Shown here piece after piece: positions 24,954 through 34,247 of a stretch of 64,000 nucleotides of DNA. The notes beneath the pieces were generated by a model, which was not told where the DNA came from, did not search any database, and saw only the letters and a list, made by a program, of their open reading frames with translations. How positions within the stretch are numbered: the first letter of the stretch is position 1; every line of letters begins with the position of its first letter. A program made the translations under genes and the position numbers. Source of the stretch: Halopseudomonas pelagia CL-AP6 (GTDB taxonomy: Bacteria > Pseudomonadota > Gammaproteobacteria > Pseudomonadales > Pseudomonadaceae). Where the stretch lies: assembly GCF_000410875.1 (NCBI RefSeq), contig NZ_AROI01000005.1:62001-126000 (forward strand). Reading direction: 5' to 3'.

Positions 24954-25811
24954 CTACACTTTCAATTTTCCCAGTTGCTCGCGAATGGCGTTGGTTAGTG
25001 GCGCCGGGCGGCCACTCGCCTGATTGATGACCACCATCACACTGTTGGCGACTGCCTGCAGACCATGCTCGCTGGTAGCGCAACCGGTGAAGATGAATGA
25101 GGTATTGCCCATCCGGGTAATGCCTGATCCCAGTTCCACCGGCTCCCAACCGGGGCGATAGTGCAGAAAGCTGATATCGGCTGCGGCAATCAGAATGCCC
25201 AGGTCGCCCAGGTCTATACCCCGTATCGCGCCAAAGCGTGCCTGTTCCATATAACGGGCAAGTGCCGCTTCACTGCGTTGGCTATCGGCATCCAGATCAG
25301 CATAACGGCCGCTGAGCTGCTGGCGCATGGGCCACTGCTCAACAGCCTTGGCTAGCTCGACATAGTCATTGGCCGGCAGCGGCTCGGCGGTGCCGGTCGC
25401 TGCGTGCTGCAACTGCTCGCGGACATCCTCCGGCAGATCGACCCGTTGGCCTTTGACGAAGGCGCCCATCACACACTCCTGCGACCCTACATGCTGACCG
25501 TTCTGTGACAAGTCGCTACGCACCCGGTAGGTATCCTGCTCGCAGCTGAGCACCTGCACGCGGGCCTGCACGTCACTGCCGTACCAGGTGACTTGCCGGT
25601 ACTGGGTGATGCTGCGCAGCGGCCGCAGCCGGACGTCGTCGGAAAACCAGGCATCGGCACCGAAGCGGGCGATATGCGCGAGGATGCGGGCCTCCTGATG
25701 CAGCTGGTAAATGCGTGAGTTGTTGACGTGGCGCCAGGTATCCAGGTCGGTGTAGCGAGGAGTGATGGCGCATTCAAAGACCGTATTGGCCGTTGTTATG
25801 GAATCGGGCAT
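24954..25811 (-). CDS. Double-hotdog acyl-CoA thioesterase family protein
   Basis: 285 residues forming two hotdog domains. The first begins ITPRYTDLDTWRHVNNSRIY with the conserved Asp-x-x-x-His-Val-Asn pattern of 4-hydroxybenzoyl-CoA-type thioesterases. The second repeats the shape around SEAALARYMEQARF, ISFLHYRPGWEPVELGSGITR and SFIFTGCATS. It would hydrolyse an acyl-CoA in the cytoplasm. The chain length preference is unknown. It stands alone, 154 nt from the start of the antiporter operon, and is probably transcribed separately. Confidence 0.82.
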   Translation of the reverse strand: MPDSITTANTVFECAITPRYTDLDTWRHVNNSRIYQLHQEARILAHIARFGADAWFSDDVRLRPLRSITQYRQVTWYGSDVQARVQVLSCEQDTYRVRSDLSQNGQHVGSQECVMGAFVKGQRVDLPEDVREQLQHAATGTAEPLPANDYVELAKAVEQWPMRQQLSGRYADLDADSQRSEAALARYMEQARFGAIRGIDLGDLGILIAAADISFLHYRPGWEPVELGSGITRMGNTSFIFTGCATSEHGLQAVANSVMVVINQASGRPAPLTNAIREQLGKLKV

Positions 25812-26073
25812 GGGTGCAGGGCATCCTCAAGTGGGTCCGCAGACGGCGATTGCTCTTTTCCTCATCATCGGTATTTGGCTCGCGCGACGCAACCAGGAGG
25901 CGGCCTCGATAGATATGCCAAATGCAGCTTCATTTCAGCGTGGATTGGGCGCGTCTAATAGCGACATCGCGCTGCGTGCTGCAGGGCGGCTGACGCAGTT
26001 GGGCCGGAGCAGCGCCCAGCAGGTGCCGAAGATTATTGTGGACTAACGCTAGCGCGCCTTTCCAGATCGACTT

Positions 26074-27711
26074 TCAGAGTGAGAAAAAGCTGACCTGTTG
26101 CTTCAACTGATCCGCCAGCTTGGCCAGCACCTTGCTGGAAGACGCGACCTGATTGGAGCCTGCAGAGGTTTCCACTGTGGCATCGTGAATGCGGTTGATG
26201 TTCTGGTTGACCTCCTCGGCTACCGCACTTTGCTCCTCCGACGCGCTGGCAATCTGCGCGTTCATATCGTTGATCGCGCCCACCTCGTTGCTGATCTGCT
26301 GCAAGGCGCCCTCGGCCAGCAGGATCTGTTCAACGGTCTTCTGTGCCAGCTCTCTGCTGGTTTCCATGACACTGGCGGCGTTGCCTGCGCCGTGCTGCAG
26401 GGTACCGATCATCTCGCGGATCTCACGGGTTGAATCCTGGGTCCGGTTGGCCAATGAACGAACTTCGTCGGCGACCACGGCAAAGCCTCGGCCATGTTCT
26501 CCGGCCCGCGCCGCTTCGATTGCGGCATTCAGCGCCAGCAGATTGGTCTGTTCGGCGATGGCGTTGATGACTGCAGTGATTTTCTCGATGCTGGCGCTAT
26601 CACGGGATACTTGTTGAACGGTATCCGCTGCAGTTTCCAATGTGCGGGCCAGGTTCTGAATAGCACCGGCTGTGGCGGTAACAATGCGGCTGCCGGTTTC
26701 CACTTCAGTGTCGGCATTACGCGTGGCGGAGGCGGCGCTGGCCGCGTAGCCGGCTACTTCATTGACGGTCGCTGCCATCTGGTTGATCGCCGTAGCCATC
26801 TGTTCAGCTTCGCGGGATTGCAGGTGAATCTGCTGGTTGTTGTTTTCCGAGGTGGCGAGTAGTTGAGCCGACGACACGCTAAGTTCCACTGCGGCGCTAC
26901 GCACCTGAGCAATAGTCTCGGACAGATGCTGAATCATGTCGGCGGTTGCACCCATGACGCTGTTTGGATAGCGGGTGTCTATGCGTTGATTCAACTCGCC
27001 ATTGGCCAATCGACGTATAACTTCTGCAACTTCATGGGGCTCGGCCCCCAGCGTCGAGCGCATCTGGCGGATGATGAGTACCGACACCAGCACGCCGAGC
27101 AGCACTGCGATGCCGGTGAAGGCCAGGATAAGTAGCTGGAAGCCGCCAGCGACGGCCCGTACGGTGCCGATTTCATCACCGATGACCTGTTCCTGAAAGT
27201 CGATAAACGCGTTTACCCGGGCCAACCAGTCTGTATAGGCGGGCGAAACCTCAGCTATCAGCAAGGTCCGGGCTGCTGCGGATTGATTTGCTTGTCGCAG
27301 GTCGATCAGTTGGCTGGTGAGCCTCAGGGCGCTGCGTTCGATGTCCTTGATCGCGGCCAACAGTCTTTGCTCTTCGGCAACGGCTCCGCTGGAGGTAAAG
27401 AGCGCGTCCATGGCGACGGCCGAATCCTGATAGAAAGCCTTTAGCTGGTCGATCTGTTGTAGCTGACGAGAGACGGCCTGGTTGTTGGGTGCTAGTACAA
27501 GGTCGCGAATAGCGATAGCGCGGTCGTGCACGCTGCCACGAAAGTTGATTGCGTAGCGTTGCTTTACGGTGGCGTTGTCACTTACGGAGGTGAGCGTGTT
27601 GTCTATCACGCCGACGCGGTTAATTCCGATTAGCGTGATCAAGATCATCAGTGACAATATCAGGCCGAAGCCAAGCCCCAGGCGTTGAGCGATCGTGAGT
27701 TGTTGGAACAT
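26074..27711 (-). CDS. Methyl-accepting chemotaxis protein (4-helix-bundle sensor)
   Basis: 545 residues. Helix TM1 at about 10-31, a ~155-residue periplasmic helical-bundle sensor, TM2 at 191-215, a HAMP domain, then the cytoplasmic signalling coiled coil. The highly conserved hairpin tip [20 protein letters not shown] and the following [18 protein letters not shown] are intact. No CheR-binding pentapeptide is seen at the C-terminus (QQVSFFSL). The ligand is unknown. The gene is monocistronic and no che genes are in the window. Confidence 0.92.
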   Translation of the reverse strand: MFQQLTIAQRLGLGFGLILSLMILITLIGINRVGVIDNTLTSVSDNATVKQRYAINFRGSVHDRAIAIRDLVLAPNNQAVSRQLQQIDQLKAFYQDSAVAMDALFTSSGAVAEEQRLLAAIKDIERSALRLTSQLIDLRQANQSAAARTLLIAEVSPAYTDWLARVNAFIDFQEQVIGDEIGTVRAVAGGFQLLILAFTGIAVLLGVLVSVLIIRQMRSTLGAEPHEVAEVIRRLANGELNQRIDTRYPNSVMGATADMIQHLSETIAQVRSAAVELSVSSAQLLATSENNNQQIHLQSREAEQMATAINQMAATVNEVAGYAASAASATRNADTEVETGSRIVTATAGAIQNLARTLETAADTVQQVSRDSASIEKITAVINAIAEQTNLLALNAAIEAARAGEHGRGFAVVADEVRSLANRTQDSTREIREMIGTLQHGAGNAASVMETSRELAQKTVEQILLAEGALQQISNEVGAINDMNAQIASASEEQSAVAEEVNQNINRIHDATVETSAGSNQVASSSKVLAKLADQLKQQVSFFSL

Positions 27712-28094
27712 AAAAAATCGGATCCTGTGTATTCATGCGGTGCGCTCAGAGCCAATACAATAATTTGGCGCCAAATATGCGTACCAATCTTATACATAAT
27801 GTATTTATTGTACAATTAAAATAATGGCGTTTTGATGTTTCTGCGCCCAGGCGGTTGTGATTTGCAGTACAGGATTATTGCGCAGGTGCAGACGCAGGCA
27901 GTAAGTCCAGGCCTTTGCCATGCTGGGTAGCTGCATTCGAGGAAGGCAGGCCGTAAGCAAACCGGCGAAACAGCTAATCTATTCTCCTGACTGATGGATC
28001 ACCATTCCGCAGGTCAAGTGAAAGGCCGTAGCCCCCGCCACTAGGGTATTCTGCGTTTTTGTCCCATTAGCCGATCAATTGAGGAGATTTTCCC
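27712..28094. promoter_or_regulatory. Divergent promoter region with perfect palindromes (chemoreceptor / acyl-CoA dehydrogenases)
   Basis: 383 bases without a gene, locally AT-rich between 27750 and 27835. ATTTGGCGCCAAAT (27763-27776) is a perfect 14-bp palindrome. ATACAT-A-ATGTAT (27792-27804) is a second symmetric element beside an AT-rich stretch. Both lie 50-95 bp ahead of the chemoreceptor start and could be regulator sites. GAGGAG at 28080-28085 is the ribosome site of the gene at 28095. Confidence 0.5.
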
Positions 28095-29273
28095 GTGACC
28101 GATCTGCACGCGTTCCGCGAGGAAACCCGGGCCTGGCTGGAAGAGAACTGCCCGCAGAGCATGCGCACGCCCTCTACTGCTGACGATGATCAGTGCTGGG
28201 GTGGCCGCAACTTCAAGTTCAAGAGCGAAGACCAGCGCCTGTGGCTCGAGCGCATGGCGGACAAGGGCTGGACCGCGCCGGATTGGCCGCAGGAATACGG
28301 TGGCGGCGGGCTGTCGAATGCCGAGTGCAAGGTCTTGCGCGAGGAACTGGCGCGCATCCAAGCACGGCCGGCACTGTCCAGTTTTGGTGTCTGGATGATC
28401 GGCCCGGCGATTCTCAAGTTTGGCTCAGAGCAGCTCAAACGCCAACATTTGCCGCCAATCGTGCGGGGCGAGATCCGCTGGTGCCAGGGTTACAGCGAGC
28501 CAGGCGCGGGCTCAGATCTGGCTGGTTTGCAAACCAAGGCGGTGGATCAGGGCGACCATTTTATTGTCAACGGCCAGAAAATCTGGACCTCCTATGCTGA
28601 CAAGGCGGACTGGATGTTCTGCCTGGTGCGCACCAATCCTGAGGCCAAGAAGCAGTTGGGTATTACCCTGGTGCTGTTTGATATGGCTACCCCGGGTGTG
28701 TCCACGCGGCCGATCAAGCTGATCTCGGGCAGCTCGCCGTTCTGCGAATCCTTCCTCGACAACGTGCGCGTTGAGAAAGATCAGGTGGTTGGTGAAATCA
28801 ATGCAGGCTGGACCATTGCCAAGTACCTGCTGACCCACGAGCGCGAGATGATTGGCGGCATGGGCAAGACCGCCGCAGGCCAGAAAACCCTGCCGCAGGT
28901 TGCGGTCGAGGCCATTGGTCTGGACAACGGCAAGCTGGCTGATGGATACCTGCGCAGCGAAGTGACGCGCTGGGAGCTAGACGCACGGGCGTTTGAGCTT
29001 ACCTCTGAGCGGGTGCTGGACGAAGCCAAGGCTGGGCAGGGTGTAGGCGCCGCATCGGCGATGCTCAAATATTACGGTACCGAAGTGAACAAACGCCGTC
29101 AGGAGTTGCTGGTTGCGCTGCGCGGCAGTGACGCGCTGGTCTGGGAAGGTGCAGCCTGGAAAGAGGGAGCCGTGCCGCGTGCCTGGCTGCGCTCCAAGGG
29201 CAACTCGATCGAGGGCGGTACCTCGGAAATCCAGCTCAACGTGATTGCCCGCAACATTCTTGGGCTCCAGTGA
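28095..29273 (+). CDS. Acyl-CoA dehydrogenase, large member of a pair
   Basis: 392 residues, GTG start with GAGGAG about 9 nt upstream. WCQGYSEPGAGSDLAGLQT is the FAD/substrate motif near 130-150, and EGGTSEIQLNVIARNILGL at the C-terminus is the standard flavin-contacting end. It introduces a C2-C3 double bond in an acyl-CoA, passing electrons to ETF. The next gene encodes a second, smaller dehydrogenase 19 nt downstream. Such adjacent pairs (for example pimC/pimD) often form heteromeric enzymes on bulky or dicarboxylic acyl-CoAs. Substrate not known. Confidence 0.88.
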   Translation: MTDLHAFREETRAWLEENCPQSMRTPSTADDDQCWGGRNFKFKSEDQRLWLERMADKGWTAPDWPQEYGGGGLSNAECKVLREELARIQARPALSSFGVWMIGPAILKFGSEQLKRQHLPPIVRGEIRWCQGYSEPGAGSDLAGLQTKAVDQGDHFIVNGQKIWTSYADKADWMFCLVRTNPEAKKQLGITLVLFDMATPGVSTRPIKLISGSSPFCESFLDNVRVEKDQVVGEINAGWTIAKYLLTHEREMIGGMGKTAAGQKTLPQVAVEAIGLDNGKLADGYLRSEVTRWELDARAFELTSERVLDEAKAGQGVGAASAMLKYYGTEVNKRRQELLVALRGSDALVWEGAAWKEGAVPRAWLRSKGNSIEGGTSEIQLNVIARNILGLQ

Positions 29274-29292
29274 CCGAATCGAGGTAAAGACA

Positions 29293-30435
29293 ATGGCAGC
29301 TTTGGTACTTAATGAAGAACAGCAAATGCTCAAGGACGCCGCGAAAGGCTTCCTCAGCGAAAATGCGCCGATCAGTCAGTTGCGCCAGTTGCGTGATCAT
29401 CGTGATGAAACCGGCTTTTCCCGCGAGTTGTGGCAGAGCATGGTGGAAATGGGTTTTGTCGGCACATTGATGCTCGAAGAGTTTGGCGGTTCGGCCTTCG
29501 GGAATGTCGGCATGGGCCAGGTATTCGAGCAGGCTGGGCGCAATCTCAGCGTGGCGCCGTTGCTGTCGACGGCGGTGATCGGTGTTTGTGCGCTGCAACT
29601 TGCCGGCTCTGATCAGCAGAAACAGACGCTGTTGCCAGCCATCGCCGGAGGGCAACTGCTGACTGCACTGGCGGTGGATGAAGCGCCGCGGCACAATCCT
29701 GCGCGCGTTGCCACCACGGTGACGTCCCAGGGTGGCGGTTTTGTGCTCAACGGACAGAAGTCCCTGGTTATTGATGGTCATGTGGCAGACAAACTGATTG
29801 TTTCTGCCCGCACCAGCGGTGCAGAGCAGGACAGAGCGGGCATCAGCCTGTTTCTGGTCGATCGCCAAGCGGCAGGAGTCAGTGTTGAGCGGACCATCAT
29901 GGTCGACAGCCGCAACGCTGCCATTGTGCGTCTGGATAATGTGCAGGTGGACGCCAGTGCGCTGTTGGGCGAGCAGGGCCAGGGCTTTGAGATTCTCGAT
30001 AGGGTGCTGGATGTGGCGAACGCGCAACTTGCCGCAGAACTGCTGGGTATTGCCTCCGAGGCCTTCGAAGTCACGGTAAAGTATCTGCAGGAGCGCAAGC
30101 AGTTTGGCGTTGTGCTGGGTTCCTTTCAAGGCTTGCAACACCGCTGTGCGCATCTGTTCAGCGAGCTGGAGCTGGTCAAGTCGGTAGTGCTCAAGGCGCT
30201 GGTGGCACTGGATCAAGGCGCAGACGATGCCTCCCAACTGGTCAGCCTGGCCAAGGCCAAGAGCTGCGAAGTGGCGGAGCTGGCGACCAACGAAGCGGTG
30301 CAGATGCACGGCGGGATGGGTATGACTGACGAGTTTGACGTGGGTTTGTTCATGAAGCGGGCACGGGCGGCGCAGTTGTTGTTCGGCGACTACCGTTACC
30401 ACGCTGATCGTTTTGCCAGCTTGCGCGGGTACTGA
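29293..30435 (+). CDS. Acyl-CoA dehydrogenase, small member of a pair
   Basis: 380 residues from the ATG at 29293, preceded by GAGGTAAAG; the frame open from 29245 is an extension into the previous gene. The N-terminal helical domain (NEEQQMLKDAAKGFL) and C-terminal MHGGMGMTDEFDVG mark the family. The mid-domain motif around ALAVDEAPRHNP departs from the usual YTEPGAGSD sequence found in the partner, suggesting a specialised or partner-dependent subunit. The gene is followed by a strong terminator, so the two dehydrogenase genes form a complete transcription unit. Confidence 0.86.
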   Translation: MAALVLNEEQQMLKDAAKGFLSENAPISQLRQLRDHRDETGFSRELWQSMVEMGFVGTLMLEEFGGSAFGNVGMGQVFEQAGRNLSVAPLLSTAVIGVCALQLAGSDQQKQTLLPAIAGGQLLTALAVDEAPRHNPARVATTVTSQGGGFVLNGQKSLVIDGHVADKLIVSARTSGAEQDRAGISLFLVDRQAAGVSVERTIMVDSRNAAIVRLDNVQVDASALLGEQGQGFEILDRVLDVANAQLAAELLGIASEAFEVTVKYLQERKQFGVVLGSFQGLQHRCAHLFSELELVKSVVLKALVALDQGADDASQLVSLAKAKSCEVAELATNEAVQMHGGMGMTDEFDVGLFMKRARAAQLLFGDYRYHADRFASLRGY

Positions 30436-30464
30436 GCGGCAGGGGTTAGGCAGGAGTGAAGCGA

Positions 30465-30488
30465 GCCGGGCAAATGCCCGGCTTTTTT
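30465..30488 (+). terminator. Intrinsic terminator after acyl-CoA dehydrogenase pair
   Basis: GCCGGGC (30465-30471), loop AAAT, GCCCGGC (30476-30482), then six T (30483-30488). A textbook rho-independent terminator 30 nt after the stop codon. Confidence 0.92.
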
Positions 30489-30533
30489 ATCGGGTCGCGC
30501 ACGCAAGGGCTAGGCACTGGGAGATTCAGTGTT

Positions 30534-30553
30534 TAACCTTGCAGGTTACCTGC
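30534..30553. promoter_or_regulatory. Nested inverted repeats ahead of lrgA
   Basis: TAACCT-TGC-AGGTTA (30534-30548) and GCAGGT-T-ACCTGC (30541-30553) overlap so that the segment GCAGGTTA can pair either way. They end 18 nt before the lrgA start. This could be a regulator site or a pair of competing RNA hairpins that gate translation. Confidence 0.45.
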
Positions 30554-30571
30554 TAGTAAGTGGATTGACCT

Positions 30572-30934
30572 ATGCTGTTACGCGGATTGACTTGGCTCAT
30601 CGTTTTTCAGTTGCTTGGTACCGGTTTGAACGTCCTGTTCCTGCCCTTTTTACCAGGCCCGATCATTGGCATGGTGTTGCTGCTGATCTATCTAGTGTTA
30701 CGCGGCGAAGTCGGCGAGCCGCTTGAGCATGCTGCCGGTGGATTACTGAAATATCTGCCGCTGATTCTGGTGCCGCCGGCTGTGGGCGTGATGGCCTACG
30801 GCGCGGAAATGGCGCGTTATGGCTTGGCGATGGCCGTCACTTTGTTCGTTTCGCTGTTTCTGGCACTGCCGTTATGCGGCTGGATAATGGAACGCCTGAT
30901 GCGTCGCAAACAGGTTGAGGAGTCCCAGCCATGA
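30572..30934 (+). CDS. lrgA: LrgA/CidA-family membrane protein
   Basis: 120 residues with four helices. LPGPIIGMVLLLIYLVL and KYLPLILVPPAVGVMAYG are the conserved blocks of the holin-like CidA/LrgA family. These proteins act with LrgB-type partners in murein hydrolase control, cell lysis or pyruvate/by-product export, depending on the organism. It overlaps lrgB by ATGA at 30931. The ribosome site is weak and lies just after nested inverted repeats. Confidence 0.88.
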   Translation: MLLRGLTWLIVFQLLGTGLNVLFLPFLPGPIIGMVLLLIYLVLRGEVGEPLEHAAGGLLKYLPLILVPPAVGVMAYGAEMARYGLAMAVTLFVSLFLALPLCGWIMERLMRRKQVEESQP

Positions 30935-31653
30935 GCGGCAGTTTATTATTAGCCTGGCAGGCCGTGATGGATCACCCGCTATTTTGGGTCGGCGTCACGC
31001 TGGCGGCTTATCAAACCGGGGTAATGCTCTACGAGCGCAGCGGTATACCGGTGTTCCATCCGGTGCTGGTGTCCATTCTATTGCTCATCGGCATTATTCT
31101 TCTGCTCGGTGGAGAGCTGAGCGCTTACCAGCAAAGTGTGACGCCCTTGATGGTGTTGATCGGTCCGGCGACGGTCGCTCTGGCGGTGCCGCTGTATGTC
31201 AACCTGCGACGCATTCGCGAGTTTCTGTCCCCGGTATTGATCACGCTATTGGTCGGCGGCACATTTGCGACCCTCGCGACCATCTTGATCGCCTGGGGCT
31301 TGGGCATTGAGCATTCACTGGTTATGACCATGGCGCCAAAGTCGGTGACCACGCCCATTGCCATGTTGGTAGCTGAACAAACTGGCGGCATTGCTGCGTT
31401 GGCGGCGGTGTTCGTAATGATCACTGCGGTTATAGCTGCGGTATTCGGGCCCTGGCTGTTGCGCATTGTCGGTGTCCGTTCCGAGGCGGCGTGGGGCTTG
31501 GCCATGGGTATCTGTGCGCATGCCATAGGTACTGCGCTGTCACTGGAAAGGAGCGAGGAAGCGGGCGCGTTCGCCGCCCTTGGGATGAGTTTGATGGGCA
31601 TCACTACCGCGGTATTGCTGCCATTGGCAGTGACGCTGTGGGTATTGGTTTAA
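30931..31653 (+). CDS. lrgB: LrgB/CidB-family membrane protein
   Basis: 240 residues with six or seven helices. MAPKSVTTPIAMLVAEQTGG and WGLAMGICAHAIGTALSLE are signature segments of the LrgB family. It is coupled to lrgA by a 4-nt overlap. Both probably form one membrane complex. No LytS/LytR two-component genes are adjacent. Confidence 0.9.
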   Translation: MSGSLLLAWQAVMDHPLFWVGVTLAAYQTGVMLYERSGIPVFHPVLVSILLLIGIILLLGGELSAYQQSVTPLMVLIGPATVALAVPLYVNLRRIREFLSPVLITLLVGGTFATLATILIAWGLGIEHSLVMTMAPKSVTTPIAMLVAEQTGGIAALAAVFVMITAVIAAVFGPWLLRIVGVRSEAAWGLAMGICAHAIGTALSLERSEEAGAFAALGMSLMGITTAVLLPLAVTLWVLV

Positions 31654-31760
31654 CGCGGACTCGCGCTGCGGCAATCCACCACCTGGCCCTGGCCGTTGCG
31701 TCGGGGCACACTGTGACCTGGAACATTTCCTGCCTCAATACAGTCACAGCTTCGTCCTTT

Positions 31761-31789
31761 TTGACTAACCTCTACTGACCCGCTATCTG
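31761..31789 (+). promoter_or_regulatory. Possible sigma-70 promoter for cioAB-cydDC
   Basis: TTGACT (31761-31766), a 17-nt spacer and TATCTG (31784-31789). It lies about 48 nt before the cioA start. The -35 is good, the -10 is imperfect. Confidence 0.35.
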
Positions 31790-31836
31790 TATACCGCACA
31801 AGCGGCATAAACTATTTCCATCAAGGAGCTTTGCTC

Positions 31837-33237
31837 ATGGAACTGGACCCTCTCTTGCTGTCGCGCATCCAGTTTGCGTTTGTGGTGTCGTTTCACGCGA
31901 TCTTTCCGGTATTTACCATCGGTCTGGCGTCCTTTATTGCCTTTCTGGAAATACTCTTCTTCAAAACCGGGAATCCGGTATGGGAGCGCCTGTCCGCTTT
32001 CTGGGTGCAGGTGTTCGCGGTGGTGTTTGGCATGGGGGTGGTGTCGGGTATCGTCATGTCCTTCCAGTTCGGTACCAACTGGAGCAACTATTCCTATGCG
32101 GCGGCCAACTTTCTCGGGCCGGTTCTCAGCTACGAGGTGATCACTGCGTTTTTCCTGGAGGCGGCGTTCCTCGGGGTGTTGCTGTTCGGACGCAATCGGG
32201 TCCCTAAGGGAGTGCATCTGTTCGCGGCCTGTATGGTCGCACTGGGCACCTTCATTTCGTCTTTCTGGATTCTCTCCGCCAATAGCTGGATGCATACGCC
32301 GGCCGGTGTGGAGCTGCGCGATGGCGTATTTTTCGTTACCTCCTGGTCGGAAGCAATCTTTAATCCTTCCTTCCCGTACCGCTTTGCGCATATGGGCCTG
32401 GCTTCGTTCCTGACCGGTGCTTTTGTGGTCGCGGGGGTAAGCGCCTGGTATTTGTTGCGTGGGCGTGAGGTGGAGATTAACCGCAAGGCGCTGTCCATTT
32501 GCCTGTGGCTGATTCTGATCGTGGCCCCGACCCAGGCGGTGGTAGGCGACTTTCATGGCATCAACACGCTGGAATACCAGCCGACCAAAGTTGCAGCGAT
32601 GGAAGGCAATTGGGAGACCTCGACCGCTGTACCGTTGCTGTTGTTTGCCTGGCCTGATCAGGAGACTCAGAGTAACCGCTTCGAAATTGCTATTCCCAAG
32701 CTGGCCAGCCTGATTCTCACCCACGATCCGGAGGGCGAAGTGCCCGGCCTCAATGCCGTGCCCGTAGACGAGCAGCCGCCGGTAGCGCTGGTGTTCTGGG
32801 CCTTCCGCATCATGGTTGGGCTGGGTCTGTTAATGATTGCCTTCGGCTTTGTCGGTCTGTTGTTGCGCCGCAAGCAGCGCTATTGGCAGACGCCCTGGTT
32901 CCTGCAAGGGCTGCGGCTAATGAGTATTACGCCCTTTATCGCGGTGCTGGCCGGCTGGATCGTGACGGAGGCAGGGCGTGCGCCGTGGCTGGTCTACGGG
33001 CTGATGAGTCACGCCGAAGGTGTAACGCCCTCGCTGACTGGTGGTATGGCGCTGTTTACTTTGCTCGGTTATATCCTGGTCTACGCGATGATTTTCAGTG
33101 CGGGTCTGTATTACCTGATGCGGGTATTGCAGGACGGTCTGGAGATCGGCGAGCGGGCCTCCGATGTGGATGAAGTACACCGGCCGGCGCGTCCACTCTC
33201 GGGCAGTGATGTACCACTTGAACAGAAGGGGTCCTGA
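31837..33237 (+). CDS. cioA: Cytochrome bd oxidase subunit I, short Q-loop (cyanide-insensitive type)
   Basis: 466 residues from the ATG at 31837, with AAGGAG 8 nt upstream. It oxidises quinol and reduces O2 to water in the inner membrane. SRIQFAFVVSFHAIFPVFTIG places the haem-ligand His20, and FAHMGLASFLTG the second haem-ligand His. [12 protein letters not shown] carries the later conserved segment. The stretch between helices 6 and 7 is short compared with the 518-residue CydA at 37972, which is the feature that separates CioA-type from E. coli-type enzymes. It is the first gene of cioAB-cydDC. Confidence 0.9.
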   Translation: MELDPLLLSRIQFAFVVSFHAIFPVFTIGLASFIAFLEILFFKTGNPVWERLSAFWVQVFAVVFGMGVVSGIVMSFQFGTNWSNYSYAAANFLGPVLSYEVITAFFLEAAFLGVLLFGRNRVPKGVHLFAACMVALGTFISSFWILSANSWMHTPAGVELRDGVFFVTSWSEAIFNPSFPYRFAHMGLASFLTGAFVVAGVSAWYLLRGREVEINRKALSICLWLILIVAPTQAVVGDFHGINTLEYQPTKVAAMEGNWETSTAVPLLLFAWPDQETQSNRFEIAIPKLASLILTHDPEGEVPGLNAVPVDEQPPVALVFWAFRIMVGLGLLMIAFGFVGLLLRRKQRYWQTPWFLQGLRLMSITPFIAVLAGWIVTEAGRAPWLVYGLMSHAEGVTPSLTGGMALFTLLGYILVYAMIFSAGLYYLMRVLQDGLEIGERASDVDEVHRPARPLSGSDVPLEQKGS

Positions 33238-33239
33238 AT

Positions 33240-34247
33240 ATGGAAATGGAAATCTTCGACCTGTCGATGATCTGGGCGGGTATCATCGCCTTCGCGGTGA
33301 TCATGTATGTATTGATGGACGGCTTTGATCTGGGCGTGGGTATGTTGTTCCCCTTTGCGCCGGACGAAGACGCGCGCGATGTGATGATGAACTCGGTGGC
33401 GCCGGTATGGGATGGCAACGAAACCTGGCTGGTGCTTGGCGGGGCGGGCTTGCTGGGTGCTTTTCCGCTGGTTTATTCGATCCTGTTGCCAGCCTTGTAT
33501 ATTGGCGTGTTCCTGATGCTTGCGGGTCTGATTTTTCGTGGTGTGGCGTTCGAGTTCCGCTTCAAGGCGAAGAGCTCGCGCTATCTGTGGAATTGGGCCT
33601 TTGCTGGTGGTTCCTTTCTCGCCGCCTTTGCCCAGGGCGTGGTGGTCGGTTCCTATATTCAGGGCTATGAAACCGAGGGGTTGGCATACGCGGGTGGTGC
33701 CTTTGACTGGCTGACCCCGTTCACCGTGATGACCGGGCTGGGACTGATGGCAGGTTATGCGCTGCTCGGCTGTACTTGGCTGATTATGAAAACCGAGGGC
33801 TATATTCAGGACTGGGCCTACGGTCTGGCGCCCTGGTTGCTCGGCGCGGTGCTGGCGGTATTTGCCATTATTAGTATCTGGACGCCGTGGGTCGATCCAG
33901 CTGCCTATGAACGCTGGTTCGCGGTGATTCGCTGGATCTGGGTTTTCCCGGTGCTGGCACTGTTCTTTGCCTTCCAGATCTGGCGCGGCCTACGCAAGCG
34001 CAGGCAGGCGATACCCTTTCTGGCGACGATGGCGATGTTTGCGGCGACCTATTTCGGTCTGCTCTGGACTCGCTGGCCCTACGTTATTCCGCCGAATTTC
34101 ACCGTGTGGGATGCGGCCTCGGCGCCGGAGTCGCAGTTGTTCCTGCTGATCGGGATGCTCTTCGTGATTCCAATTATCCTCGGCTACACGGCCTGGACTT
34201 ATTGGGTGTTCCGCGGCAAGGTCCGCGTGGGTGAAGGCTATCACTGA
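33240..34247 (+). CDS. cioB: Cytochrome bd oxidase subunit II (CioB/CydB)
   Basis: 335 residues with about nine helices. VLMDGFDLGVGMLFPF and NSVAPVWDGNETWLVLGGAGL are the standard CydB N-terminal blocks. It starts 3 nt after the cioA stop. Its last 17 nt overlap the GTG start of the following cydD gene. It completes the oxidase core but does not bind the haems itself. Confidence 0.92.
   Translation: MEMEIFDLSMIWAGIIAFAVIMYVLMDGFDLGVGMLFPFAPDEDARDVMMNSVAPVWDGNETWLVLGGAGLLGAFPLVYSILLPALYIGVFLMLAGLIFRGVAFEFRFKAKSSRYLWNWAFAGGSFLAAFAQGVVVGSYIQGYETEGLAYAGGAFDWLTPFTVMTGLGLMAGYALLGCTWLIMKTEGYIQDWAYGLAPWLLGAVLAVFAIISIWTPWVDPAAYERWFAVIRWIWVFPVLALFFAFQIWRGLRKRRQAIPFLATMAMFAATYFGLLWTRWPYVIPPNFTVWDAASAPESQLFLLIGMLFVIPIILGYTAWTYWVFRGKVRVGEGYH

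Noticed and set aside
25762-26046. 94-codon plus-strand frame between thioesterase and chemoreceptor genes
   Set aside because: Overlaps the start of the thioesterase on the other strand, has no ribosome site, and only a short hydrophobic stretch by chance.
29236-30402. 388-codon minus-strand frame opposite the second acyl-CoA dehydrogenase
   Set aside because: Antisense to a well-supported enzyme gene, with no motif or ribosome site.
31783-32724. 313-codon minus-strand frame opposite cioA
   Set aside because: Charged low-information product antisense to a clear oxidase subunit.
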